From Ilyomonas sp965277535 (GTDB lineage: Bacteria > Bacteroidota > Bacteroidia > Chitinophagales > Chitinophagaceae): a stretch of DNA of 64,000 nt. Positions 43,579 to 51,369 of this stretch are shown here, piece by piece. The stretch covers positions 4,526,001-4,590,000 of the forward strand of contig OZ255825.1 of assembly GCA_965277535.1 (NCBI GenBank), in the 5' to 3' direction. Made by a program: the position numbers and the translations under genes. The notes under the pieces were generated by a model, which worked only from the letters and a program-made list of their open reading frames with translations, made no database searches and was not told the origin of the DNA. The stretch's first letter is position 1, and every line of letters starts with the position of its first letter.

Positions 43579-44157
43579 TCATCCTCTCCATTCCACTTTG
43601 TCTTTCAGGGGAACAATGCGTTCGCCTTCTTTGGGTGCTTTATCAGAATAGCCGAGATAGACAAACCCGATCATCTGGTCGTCTTCTGCCAAACCAAAAT
43701 AGGTTTTCATAGAAGGATGAAAGCAGAGCCCACCGGTGCTCCATAAAGCTGCAATGTTCAAGCATGAAGCACCCAGTAAGAGATTTTGCACAGCCGCAGC
43801 TACGGAGCAAATTTCTTCTACCACCGTAATTTTTGGGTTGTCGCCACGCTTCATATACACAGCAATGAGGTGCGAAGCAGCATCGCCATTGTACAGTATC
43901 TTTTCGTATTTGGCTGTTTCAAATTTATCGCCTGCGGCTTCTTTGTACAACGCTGCATGATCACGGCAGAAAGCGCGTACCGCATCATTGGCAAACACCA
44001 CAAAACGCCAGGGTTCGGTATGGGCGTGGGTAGGCGCCCAGTCGGCAAGTTGGAGCAACTGATGAATGAGTGAATCGTTTATTTTTTTGCCATTGAATAA
44101 AGCAGGTTTGCAACTGCACCGGTGGGTAATAAGGTATTGTAATGATGTAATATCCAT
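43579..44157 (-). CDS. Nitroreductase family protein (FMN-dependent)
   Basis: 192 residues. N-terminus LQYLITHRCSCKPALFNG is the RRS-type start of the family with the first flavin Arg. The WAPTHAHTEPWRFVVF segment near residue 40-55 is the classical APTxxNxQPWRF FMN contact, with HAHTEPWRF in this branch. GLCFHPSMKTYFGLAEDDQM and IGFVYLGYSDKAP close the fold. Such enzymes reduce nitro compounds, quinones or enones using NAD(P)H; E. coli YdjA is the best-known short relative. It is monocistronic. The physiological substrate cannot be derived. Confidence 0.9.
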   Translation of the reverse strand: MDITSLQYLITHRCSCKPALFNGKKINDSLIHQLLQLADWAPTHAHTEPWRFVVFANDAVRAFCRDHAALYKEAAGDKFETAKYEKILYNGDAASHLIAVYMKRGDNPKITVVEEICSVAAAVQNLLLGASCLNIAALWSTGGLCFHPSMKTYFGLAEDDQMIGFVYLGYSDKAPKEGERIVPLKDKVEWRG

Positions 44158-44302
44158 CCGGCGAAAATAGGCGCTTGTCTCAACCAGCCGGACGTTCCGC
44201 TATAACAATTTCCGTTTTGCGAAACTGTTGGACAGCAGTTACAAACCCAATGGCGTTGCCTGTGGTTTTACTGATTTATACTGCTAATAGTTGATAAAAA
44301 TT

Positions 44303-44812
44303 TTAAGAAAGTACTTTATCAACCAACTTATGAGACAGCCTTGCCGAAAACACGCCTACTATCGCACCGCATACAACATCGGAAAACCAATGCCTGTTAT
44401 GATATAAACGGAGAGCCGCTACACCTGCAGAGGCTGCAAAACCTGCACAGGCAACAGCAAAATGCTCCTCTTTGCATTTTTGGCGCAATAATTCAGAACC
44501 TAAAAAGCTGGTGGCAGTATGTGCCGACGGAAAAGACTCACTTTTACCGTTGGGTCTTCTTCGTTTGTAAATCGTTTTTAACGGTTGTACCGTCGCTTTC
44601 AGAATGAGTTCTCCAACAGCCGCTTTTAGAATATCCTGCGTTAGTTCTTTTTTTATTTCTGTAAGGAACAAATCAGAAGCAACAAAGGCAGCAAGAGGCG
44701 CCCATTTTAAGCAGGTATCCAAATTGGTTGAGCCTGTCTCGTTTTGTTTTACATAGTTTTTCTTGATGTGTTTGTCCACTTTCTGAATGGGTCTCAGGAG
44801 GTTACTTTTCAT
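44303..44812 (-). CDS. PAP2-type phosphatase (membrane-associated)
   Basis: 169 residues. The phosphatidic acid phosphatase motifs are present: motif 1 around KTIYKRRRPNG (Lys...Arg-Pro), motif 2 SFPSAHTAT (PSxH) and motif 3 LRLYHNRHWFSDV (R-x5-H-x3-D). The body has helices of modest hydrophobicity (APLAAFVASDLFLTEI; EEHFAVACAGFAASAGVAAL), with the first 30 residues polar and basic. Likely a lipid phosphate phosphatase (undecaprenyl pyrophosphate or phosphatidyl phosphates) at the inner membrane. The substrate is not determined. No operon partner. Confidence 0.87.
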   Translation of the reverse strand: MKSNLLRPIQKVDKHIKKNYVKQNETGSTNLDTCLKWAPLAAFVASDLFLTEIKKELTQDILKAAVGELILKATVQPLKTIYKRRRPNGKSESFPSAHTATSFLGSELLRQKCKEEHFAVACAGFAASAGVAALRLYHNRHWFSDVVCGAIVGVFSARLSHKLVDKVLS

Positions 44813-45162
44813 TTTTTTCAGGTTTTATTTTCCAGTCTTAGTTTGTTCTTTGCCTGCCGGACGCATGTAGTTGTTTACCGGGAAAGACAGATAGAGATAC
44901 AAGAGATCTACTGCCTTAAAGCAAGCTAAGCAAACTGCGTACAATGGCTTTTTGGCAAAACAAACGATGGGTGTTTATGAGTACAAAAACAAAACCGAAC
45001 CCGCTTTTTGAAAGGAAAAATCTTTGCTTTTTTCTTTTTTGTTTGCAGAAGTTGGTACGCTTACCAACTAAAAGAATTACTTACCCAAGCGTATAGTTAT
45101 ATGTATGCAGTTACAGAATTTAGTAAGTCAAAGACACAGTTATCCCGGCTCTCCTTTTTTCG
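44813..45162. other. Intergenic region without recognisable gene
   Basis: AT-rich spacer between divergent and convergent small genes. Near-copies of the recurrent A-rich motif are present around 44953 and 44985. No gene or structure beyond the terminator that follows. Confidence 0.35.
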
Positions 45163-45196
45163 GCAAAAACAAAAACCGCAGACAAAGCTGCGGCTT
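45163..45196 (-). terminator. Terminator of the small secreted protein gene
   Basis: On the minus strand GCCGCAG, loop CTTTGT, CTGCGGT then TTTTGTTTTTGCCG. The T-tract of this terminator is the minus-strand face of an exact GCAAAAACAAA copy (45163-45173), which shows one possible use of that word. Confidence 0.75.
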
Positions 45197-45230
45197 AACA
45201 AATTCAGAAAGTAAAAGGTCATCTTACCGA

Positions 45231-45491
45231 TTAAGCAGGTTTCTTCACATGCTTATGCACCGATGTAGAATCAGTGGTTACTTCGGTACCTCCCGTAGTA
45301 CTGCTGTGTGCTTTTGTTGCATGATGAGTGGTAGTAGCAGCAGGCTGCGTTGTTGAGGTAGAAGTACTGCTGTGATGTGCTTCTGTGTGTTTATGAACTA
45401 CTGTTTTGTGCGATGTGGTAGTATCCGTTTGCGCAAAAGAGGCAGTAGCCATCAGCAAGGAACCCGTGAGAATAACAAACATTTGTTTCAT
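45231..45491 (-). CDS. Small secreted Thr/Ser/His-rich protein
   Basis: 86 residues. A signal peptide (MKQMFVILTGSLLMATAS, cleavage near FAQ) is followed by about 65 residues dominated by Thr, Ser, His and Ala (TDTTTSHKTVVHKHTEAHHS; THHATKAHSSTTGG), with a basic end HKHVKKPA. This composition suggests a disordered, possibly metal-binding or surface peptide; His clusters HKH, HH and HH recur. Not a recognised family, although short exported proteins of this type are common in Chitinophagaceae. The gene has its own terminator downstream. Confidence 0.65.
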   Translation of the reverse strand: MKQMFVILTGSLLMATASFAQTDTTTSHKTVVHKHTEAHHSSTSTSTTQPAATTTHHATKAHSSTTGGTEVTTDSTSVHKHVKKPA

Positions 45492-45780
45492 GTTATATGT
45501 ATTTTGGTTTTTGATGGCTACAATACTAAAAAGTAAAAGCGAGATTATAAAAAACTTATAACGTTTAGCATAAAAAAATGCAAAACGTTACAATAGTAGA
45601 ACCTGCACGTTCACTTGCAGGTATGGTCTTTTACTTTTTTATTACCATCAACAGCCCAAAAAACATGGATTAAAGCCATTCATTATTGAGCTTTCAATAA
45701 CCTTGAAGCTTTTTTTGCAATTGCCTGTTTACCATGTCCAGTTCCCAACAACTGCTTTCTGAAAGAGATAGATGTACTAA
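45492..45780. other. Intergenic region with one hairpin
   Basis: Contains ACCTGCACGTTCACTTGCAG-type hairpin near 45600-45621 and no supported gene. It leads into the hsdS remnant. Confidence 0.35.
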
Positions 45781-45909
45781 GTTTATAACGCCTGCTTAAT
45801 TCCTCTTCCTCCACTTCCTGAACAACAACGCATCGTAGCCAAAGTACAAAGCTTGCAACAACAGGTAAATGAGTTAGAAAATAGGGCAAAACAAAACTGT
45901 ACGCATTAG
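45781..45909 (+). pseudogene. Remnant of a type I restriction specificity subunit (HsdS C-terminus)
   Basis: Reading 45781-45909 in frame gives about 42 codons ending in TAG and containing IPLPPLPEQQRIVAKVQSLQ, then QQVNELENRAKQ. The PLPPLPEQQRIVAKV string is the hallmark junction before the second coiled coil of HsdS (IPLPPLxEQxRIV). A stop codon lies directly upstream in the same frame and nothing else of hsdS, hsdM or hsdR is near. So this is a decayed fragment left from a lost restriction-modification locus. Confidence 0.75.
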
Positions 45910-45997
45910 AAGAAAAGGAAGAAAGCCTGGTTGCTGAAGACTAAATATTTCATGCACATTCGTTTATAGTTGCGTGTTTGTTTTTGCACGAATTTCG

Positions 45998-46104
45998 TTA
46001 CTGCGAGCACAGCGAAGCAGTCTGTGGCAGACAGAAAATCCGGTTTGTGATTTATAGTTGTGATGTATGATAATAGACAGATTGCTTCGCTGTGCTCGCA
46101 GTAA
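45998..46104. repeat. Dispersed inverted repeat, GCGAGNNNNGAAGCA type, copy 2
   Basis: Left arm TTACTGCGAGCACAGCGAAG onward (from 45998) and right arm ...CTTCGCTGTGCTCGCAGTAA (to 46104) are almost exact reverse complements over about 27 bases, joined by about 53 bases. The ends match the copies at 1810-1965 and 59543-59697 in layout (GCGAG...GAAGCA-TCTG). A GCAAAAACAAA copy (45977-45987) is beside it. Confidence 0.75.
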
Positions 46105-46252
46105 AGGCGTTGACTTTTCTTCTCAACACTTGCGGTAAGAACAACAACAAAGGCAACTACTTGCCTAAGCAATAGAATTTGTTTTGTATTTTAGTTTTTT
46201 AATCGGCTTCATTGTTTGCCCCTACTTCATAAACACTCGACCATTGCATAAG

Positions 46253-47938
46253 ATGAGACATTCACAAAAATTATTGCCCCTGTTTTTATTGCCCGTTATC
46301 TTTTTTTCGTGTAAAAACAAAAGTTCCGCTCCATCCAAAGAAATCATCAGCGGGCTACAATTAAAAAGAGGAGATGTAATTTCCTGCGGACCGCCGGATG
46401 CACAGTTTGGAACCGTTGATTTTGATATGACCTGCGCCGCTTCAACAAAAGAAGATTTCAACCTTGCGGTTGAACTGTTGCACTCTTTTGAATATGATGA
46501 AGCAGAGAAAGTGTTTGCAAAAGTGATTGATGAATCGCCAAATTGTGCCATGGCTTACTGGGGTGCTGCCATGTGCAACTTTCACCCGTTATGGAGTCCG
46601 CCCACAAAAGCAGAATTGCAAAAAGGTGCCAAAGCAATCGCTATTGCAAACGGCATTCGAACAAAGAGCGACAGGGAAAAGGGCTACATCAATGCCATAG
46701 GCGCTTTTTATAAAGATTGGGATACAAAAGACCATCATACACGCTGTGTATATTTTGAAAAAGCAATGGAAGGCTTGCACATAAAATATCCGGATGATAA
46801 TGAGGCAGCCATCTTTTATGCACTGGCTTTGGATGCATCGGCAAATCCCAGAGATAAAACATATGCGAATCAAAAAAAAGCAGGCGACATACTAACTGCG
46901 CTTTCGGCAAAAGAACCCAATCATCCGGGCATTATTCACTACATCATTCATACTTATGATTACCCGAAACTGGCACAGCTTGCTTTACCCGCTGCAAGAA
47001 GATATGCGGAGGTGGCTCCATCCTCTGCCCATGCCCTGCACATGCCATCGCATATCTTCACAAGACTTGGTCTCTGGGATGAAGACATCCGTTCAAATCT
47101 TCAATCGGTAGAGGCTGCGCAATGTTATGCAGAGGCGGCAAAGATTCCCGGGCACTGGGATGAAGAACTGCATGGTCTGGATTATCTTGTGTATGCCTAC
47201 CTGCAAAAAGGCAATAATAAAAAGGCTAAAGAACTGGTTGACTATACCAATGACATCAAAGCTGTTTACCCTGAGGATTTCAAAATTGCTTACTCCTTTG
47301 CCGCTATTCCTTCACGTTATGTGCTGGAAAACAAAGACTGGAAAGAAGCTGCTTCCCTGCCATTGCCGCAAGCCAATTTTTCGTGGAAAGCCTATCCGTG
47401 GGAGGAAGCTATCATTCATTTTACAAGATTGCTGGGCACTGCACACACAGGAAATTTGAGCAAAACCAAAGATGAATTGGCCATACTGAAACAGCTTAAG
47501 GATACGCTTGACAAACAAAAAGATGGCTACAAAGCGAAAGAAGTGGCGATACAAATAAAAGCGGGTGAAGCCTGGCTGCAACTGGAACAAGGCAATACAA
47601 AAAATGCCTTAGTTGAAATGAAGCTTGCCGCAGACATGGAAGACAGTACAGAAAAACATCCGGTTACGCCGGGAGAAGTGTTGCCCGCAAGAGAATTGTT
47701 GGGTGATATGATGATGGAAACAAAACAATACAAAGCTGCATTGGAGGCTTATGAAGCAGTACTTACGAAAAGCCCCAATCGTTTTAATGCTGTTTATAAT
47801 GCAGGCATTGCGGCAGAGAAATCGGGCGGTGAACCAAAGGCGATTTTCTACTTTAAACAATTGCTGACGATAGCCGATACTACAAATTCTAACAGGCCTG
47901 AAATCATTTTTGCTCAATCGTTTGTAAAGGCAAAATAG
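46253..47938 (+). CDS. TPR-containing lipoprotein
   Basis: 561 residues from the ATG at 46253. The N-terminus MRHSQKLLPLFLLPVIFFSC is a type II signal with lipobox FFSC. Mature protein is all-helical with TPR units: AVELLHSFEYDEAEKVFAKV, MAYWGAAMCNFHPLWSPPTK, AMEGLHIKYPDDNEAAIFYA, LHMPSHIFTRLGLWDED, and at the C-terminus KQYKAALEAYEAVLTKSPNR plus NAVYNAGIAAEKSG. The conserved HMPSHIFTRLGLW block resembles uncharacterised secreted TPR proteins. Function unknown; probably a periplasm-facing scaffold. The upstream ATG at 46184 would bury the lipoprotein signal and is rejected. Confidence 0.8.
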   Translation: MRHSQKLLPLFLLPVIFFSCKNKSSAPSKEIISGLQLKRGDVISCGPPDAQFGTVDFDMTCAASTKEDFNLAVELLHSFEYDEAEKVFAKVIDESPNCAMAYWGAAMCNFHPLWSPPTKAELQKGAKAIAIANGIRTKSDREKGYINAIGAFYKDWDTKDHHTRCVYFEKAMEGLHIKYPDDNEAAIFYALALDASANPRDKTYANQKKAGDILTALSAKEPNHPGIIHYIIHTYDYPKLAQLALPAARRYAEVAPSSAHALHMPSHIFTRLGLWDEDIRSNLQSVEAAQCYAEAAKIPGHWDEELHGLDYLVYAYLQKGNNKKAKELVDYTNDIKAVYPEDFKIAYSFAAIPSRYVLENKDWKEAASLPLPQANFSWKAYPWEEAIIHFTRLLGTAHTGNLSKTKDELAILKQLKDTLDKQKDGYKAKEVAIQIKAGEAWLQLEQGNTKNALVEMKLAADMEDSTEKHPVTPGEVLPARELLGDMMMETKQYKAALEAYEAVLTKSPNRFNAVYNAGIAAEKSGGEPKAIFYFKQLLTIADTTNSNRPEIIFAQSFVKAK

Positions 47939-48085
47939 AACAGTGTTTTAATGTGTTGACTTTTTTGTCTTCGCTGGTAAAGAACACCTGCAAAGGCGAA
48001 AATGATATAATTAAGGTTGTGCACTCAAATGTATGATGTGTTATTTTCTATCTGTTGGAAAGCATATAAGATAAGAGTTCTGAGA

Positions 48086-48251
48086 ATGTTCCGTTAGGAA
48101 CAGCAGGTAGGTAGAAGAAAGAGGATGTATAAACAATTTCGTTCCATCGGAACGATACTCTCTATAAGTTCTATAGTACCGTTCTTAACGGAACGGAGCC
48201 ATCTTTGGTTTTGCACTATTTTCTACCCACCTGCTGTTCCTGACGGAACAT
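48086..48251. repeat. Long inverted repeat, GTTCCGTTAGGAACAGCAGG type
   Basis: Left arm ATGTTCCGTTAGGAACAGCA onward with GGTAGGTAGAA (48086-48116); right arm TTCTACCCACCTGCTGTTCC onward with TGACGGAACAT (48221-48251). The arms of about 31 bases have two mismatches. Smaller hairpins (TTTCGTTCCATCGGAACGA and CCGTTCTTAACGG) lie inside and repeat the GTTCC/GGAAC theme. No ORF. Looks like a MITE-like or structured dispersed element. Confidence 0.75.
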
Positions 48252-48320
48252 TCTTTCATTATGTGAGTGTACTGAATAATAGAAGGACCGCCTACTATAC
48301 ATTTTAGATCACAACCAAAA

Positions 48321-49013
48321 TTACTTGCTCTTGTTTAAGTTCGCAACAAGCTCAATAATTTGTTGATCGGAATCCAGTTTATAATGGTTAATGGTAGCAA
48401 ACTGCTGTATCAATTGGGCATAAGCGGGAAGCGCTTTTGCAATCGACTTTTCATTTTTGTTTATCTTAAACATTCGTTTTGCTTTTGCATCATACAACCA
48501 TAACTCTTCTGTTGTTATAAACACCTGTACAGGATTGCTTCCGTAGGTAACATGCTGCTCTATATGGCTTCTTAAATATTTTAGATATTGTACATTATCT
48601 CCATCAGCCATTACCTCATATAAGAAATTGGTAGGATAACCTCGCCCATCGGGATAACCGCTTCTAAAAAACACTTCCCACTCATTCTTTGTACTATCAG
48701 CATACGTTATTTTGAAAGAGATAACTTTATCGGCAAATGTAAAAGGGGCGTTGTCTCTTTTGAAATACAAAGTGTTGTTTTCAACATTAAACTGGAGTGG
48801 CATATTTGTGTATTCCTGGTGGTTGTTTACCACCACAGACCCTGTGCCCCATTTATCATACAAAAAAGGACTTCCGTGTATGTTGGAATATTTGTTAGCA
48901 TCTATCCTTTTGCCCGAATTGTCATATACATCTACAAAATAGGCATCAGATTTTTGTGCAAAACCAAATGTACACAGGAAGGTAAAACTGAGTAAGAAGG
49001 ATAAGAGTTTCAT
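48321..49013 (-). CDS. Hypothetical secreted protein
   Basis: 230 residues. Signal peptide MKLLSFLLSFTFLCTFG with cleavage near FAQ. The mature part begins KSDAYFVDVYDNSGKRIDAN and has alternating strands (PLQFNVENNTLYFKRDN; KVISFKITYADSTKNEWEVF; NPVQVFITTEELWLYDA), suggesting a beta-rich domain. It ends with a helical segment after MFKINKNEKSIAKALPAYAQ. Not a family I recognise; small exported proteins with a KxxFKITYADxxKNEWEVFF stretch are seen in Bacteroidota as hypothetical proteins. It is monocistronic, convergent with the TPR lipoprotein across the repeat at 48086. Confidence 0.65.
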   Translation of the reverse strand: MKLLSFLLSFTFLCTFGFAQKSDAYFVDVYDNSGKRIDANKYSNIHGSPFLYDKWGTGSVVVNNHQEYTNMPLQFNVENNTLYFKRDNAPFTFADKVISFKITYADSTKNEWEVFFRSGYPDGRGYPTNFLYEVMADGDNVQYLKYLRSHIEQHVTYGSNPVQVFITTEELWLYDAKAKRMFKINKNEKSIAKALPAYAQLIQQFATINHYKLDSDQQIIELVANLNKSK

Positions 49014-49087
49014 ATTTCAACTTTTGATAAAAGTAAATTGTTTTGACGCAATATTCCTTATGTTCCCGCATTGTATCATTTTGAATT

Positions 49088-49155
49088 TATCCCGCAAATT
49101 TCGCAAATTTCGCTGATGAACGTAATGACTTGTATTTATCTGCGATAAGCCGGGT
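49088..49155. repeat. Intergenic repeat, CGCAAATTTCGC type
   Basis: Left ATCCCGCAAATTTCGCAAAT with a further TTTCGCTGAT; right ATCTGCGATAAGCCGGGTT. The left half is a tandem of CGCAAATTT with 10-base spacing. It belongs to the CGCAGA-type family at 26985 and 36202, but the arms are degraded. Confidence 0.45.
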
Positions 49156-49187
49156 TAAGGGCAAGTTTATAAGTTCTCAACATAAAG

Positions 49188-49195
49188 TACATTTG
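49188..49195 (+). promoter_or_regulatory. -7 promoter box of the gene at 49216
   Basis: TACATTTG matches TAnnTTTG, 20 bases before the ATG at 49216. No TTG is seen at the right distance upstream. Confidence 0.45.
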
Positions 49196-49215
49196 TATTC
49201 GCTGAATACAACAAC

Positions 49216-49515
49216 ATGAAGGAAGTGCAAGAAAAGTTAAGGGAGCTGTTTAACCGCATTCCCCGCAGGCATACGGCAGACAACGTAAAGGAAATATATA
49301 GCCTATTGGATGCGTATGAAGAACTGCTGCAGCAAATGGAGGCGGCTCCGCAGTATGAGAAAAAAGTAGCCTATTTATTTGAAGCGCTGGACCCGATAAG
49401 GGCAACGGTTAAAAAATCGAACGATAACAAAGCTTCGAAGAAAACAAAAGATACCCTGTTTGACGAAGCTTCCGGCGCACTAAAAGATACGATGGAAGAA
49501 GCCATGCAACTGTAA
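49216..49515 (+). CDS. Small helical protein of unknown function
   Basis: 99 residues, all helical and charged: VQEKLRELFNRIPRRHTADN, IYSLLDAYEELLQQMEAA and KTKDTLFDEASGALKDTMEE form three amphipathic helices. There is no signal peptide. It is kept because it has a good -7 box, regular codon use and no competing frame. It sits just before the convergent ABC exporter operon, whose 3' end is 91 bases away. No recognised family and no functional claim. Confidence 0.6.
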   Translation: MKEVQEKLRELFNRIPRRHTADNVKEIYSLLDAYEELLQQMEAAPQYEKKVAYLFEALDPIRATVKKSNDNKASKKTKDTLFDEASGALKDTMEEAMQL

Positions 49516-49605
49516 AGAATATTTTCAGGTTTTCGGAGTGCGTTGCGCCAACGTTCTGACTGTCTGATTATAATATCAAAATCTGTTTGCAAGCTGCTTC
49601 GTTCC

Positions 49606-51369
49606 TCAACTCACTCTTTGTCCTTTCATCAACATATCAACGGCGTTTTCAAAGGAACCGGCCCGTTCAATATTTCCGGCGTTTACAAAATAAATTTCAT
49701 CGGCATTGCGAATGGTGTTGAGGCGGTGCGCAATGATGATGCGCGTGGTGCGCTGAGGCAGTTGGTTCAGTATCTCTTCTAACAATTGTTCAGTAACGGT
49801 ATCAATGTTGGCGGTGGCTTCGTCTAATATCAATAAGTCAGGATTGCGTAGCACCGCACGCATAAAAGCAATGATTTGTTTTTGCCCCAAACTAATGCCA
49901 TCGCCACCGGAAGTCACCGGCGTTGATAAGCCTTGTTCAAACAGACTCATAAGCTTATCCAGCGTGGATTTGCGAAGCACTTCTTCTAACGCTTCATCAC
50001 TGTATTGGCGATAACGTTCGTTGCCATAAATCAAATTGTCTTTCACCGTTCCGGTAAATAAAAAAGGCTCCTGTAAAATAAAACCAATCTTTTGGGTTCG
50101 CTCGCTGTCTTCATAACTGCGAAGTTCTTTGCCTTGTAACAACACAGTTCCTTTTGTAGGGTCATACAAGCGCGCAATGATAGATGCGGTTGTGGTCTTG
50201 CCGCCGCCGGTAGGTCCTACCATTGCGTATGTTTTTCCTTCTTCTAATTGCAGGCTGATGTTGTGCAAAATTTCTTCTCCTTCAATATAAGAAAAACTTA
50301 CGTTTTCAAACTCCATCAGGTGAGGAGAAGGGTTTGTTTTTGCCCCTTTTTCTATCAACCCAACATCACTTTCTAATGATAAAATATTCGAGATTCTGTC
50401 CCAGCCTGCGAGTGCCGTTTGAAAGCCCGTCCACAATGCTGCGAGCTGTCGCAACGGGTTATAAAAGTTGGTGGCATACGCCAGATAACTTACCAATAAG
50501 CCTATAGAAAACTGACCTTTTGAAATAAGATAAATGCCAAACAGCAGCACAATCAATTGCGCCCCGCCTGAAAAGAAATTATAAATTGGCAACAACAGGT
50601 TGTTCGCTAAACCCGCAGCTACAGAAATTTTATAGTTGCTGCGGTTCACATCATCAAAACGCTTTCTGAAATAATCGCGGCGATTAAAAGCGATGGTTAC
50701 TTTAAAGTTGTTCAAACTTTCCTGTATTTCGGCGCTTAGGCTGCCTGTGCTTTTCAGGCTTGCGGCATTGCGCTTTTTTACCCAGGCAGAGGTAAGCCAT
50801 GTAAACACCACAATACACACCGCAGGAAGCAAGGCTGCCGCGCCAAGTTCAATATGAATAGACAATAAAAAAATACCTGCGCCCAACATAGTAACAAGAC
50901 TGCCGATAAACTGCATCAACGATTGTGAAAAAAATGCGTTGAGTTTATCGGTATCGTTGTTTACGCGAGAAATAACATCGCCGGCTTTGTTAGCGTTGAA
51001 GAAAGCCACCGGCAAGGCTTGCAGCTTGCTGAAGATGGTGTTACGAAGCTTGAACAACATGCGCTGACCAACGCCGCCCATCAATATGGTTTGGAAATAA
51101 GAAGTGAACAGAGCAATGAGATACATGGTTAATAAAATGCCCGACATTACAAACAATCCATGATAGTTTTTGTGTTGCACATAATGGTCAATGGTATAGC
51201 CAATAAGGAAAGGTCCGGTTAAGTTGAGGGCACTGTTCAACAGTATCGCACCTAATGCCAAAAGCAAGGTTTTTCTTTCATCGGAAATGAGTTGCAATAG
51301 CTTTTTGAGCGCAATAAAAGTAGAAGCTTTTTTTTGCCCTGCCGATAGTGCGTTAAGATTGTAATTCAT
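49606..51369 (-). CDS. ABC exporter half-transporter with consensus Walker B (heterodimer subunit 2)
   Basis: 587 residues: six membrane helices (about 1-330) then an ATPase domain. Walker A GPTGGGKTTT, signature region GDGISLGQKQ, Walker B LLILDEATANID with the catalytic Glu, and switch His in IIAHRLNTI are present. The signature SLGQ differs from LSGGQ. The partner gene upstream has the opposite pattern (good signature, degraded Walker B/His). Together they match heterodimeric MsbA-like exporters with one competent and one degenerate ATP site, as in LmrCD or TM287/288. The two genes overlap by 17 bases, so they are co-translated. Cargo unknown: lipid or drug export are the usual roles. Confidence 0.93.
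   Translation of the reverse strand: MNYNLNALSAGQKKASTFIALKKLLQLISDERKTLLLALGAILLNSALNLTGPFLIGYTIDHYVQHKNYHGLFVMSGILLTMYLIALFTSYFQTILMGGVGQRMLFKLRNTIFSKLQALPVAFFNANKAGDVISRVNNDTDKLNAFFSQSLMQFIGSLVTMLGAGIFLLSIHIELGAAALLPAVCIVVFTWLTSAWVKKRNAASLKSTGSLSAEIQESLNNFKVTIAFNRRDYFRKRFDDVNRSNYKISVAAGLANNLLLPIYNFFSGGAQLIVLLFGIYLISKGQFSIGLLVSYLAYATNFYNPLRQLAALWTGFQTALAGWDRISNILSLESDVGLIEKGAKTNPSPHLMEFENVSFSYIEGEEILHNISLQLEEGKTYAMVGPTGGGKTTTASIIARLYDPTKGTVLLQGKELRSYEDSERTQKIGFILQEPFLFTGTVKDNLIYGNERYRQYSDEALEEVLRKSTLDKLMSLFEQGLSTPVTSGGDGISLGQKQIIAFMRAVLRNPDLLILDEATANIDTVTEQLLEEILNQLPQRTTRIIIAHRLNTIRNADEIYFVNAGNIERAGSFENAVDMLMKGQRVS

Noticed and set aside
45683..45889. Minus-strand frame of 68 codons ending QAIAKKASRLLKAQ
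   Set aside because: Antisense to the hsdS remnant; the helical tail is suggestive but I cannot match it to a transposase or any family.
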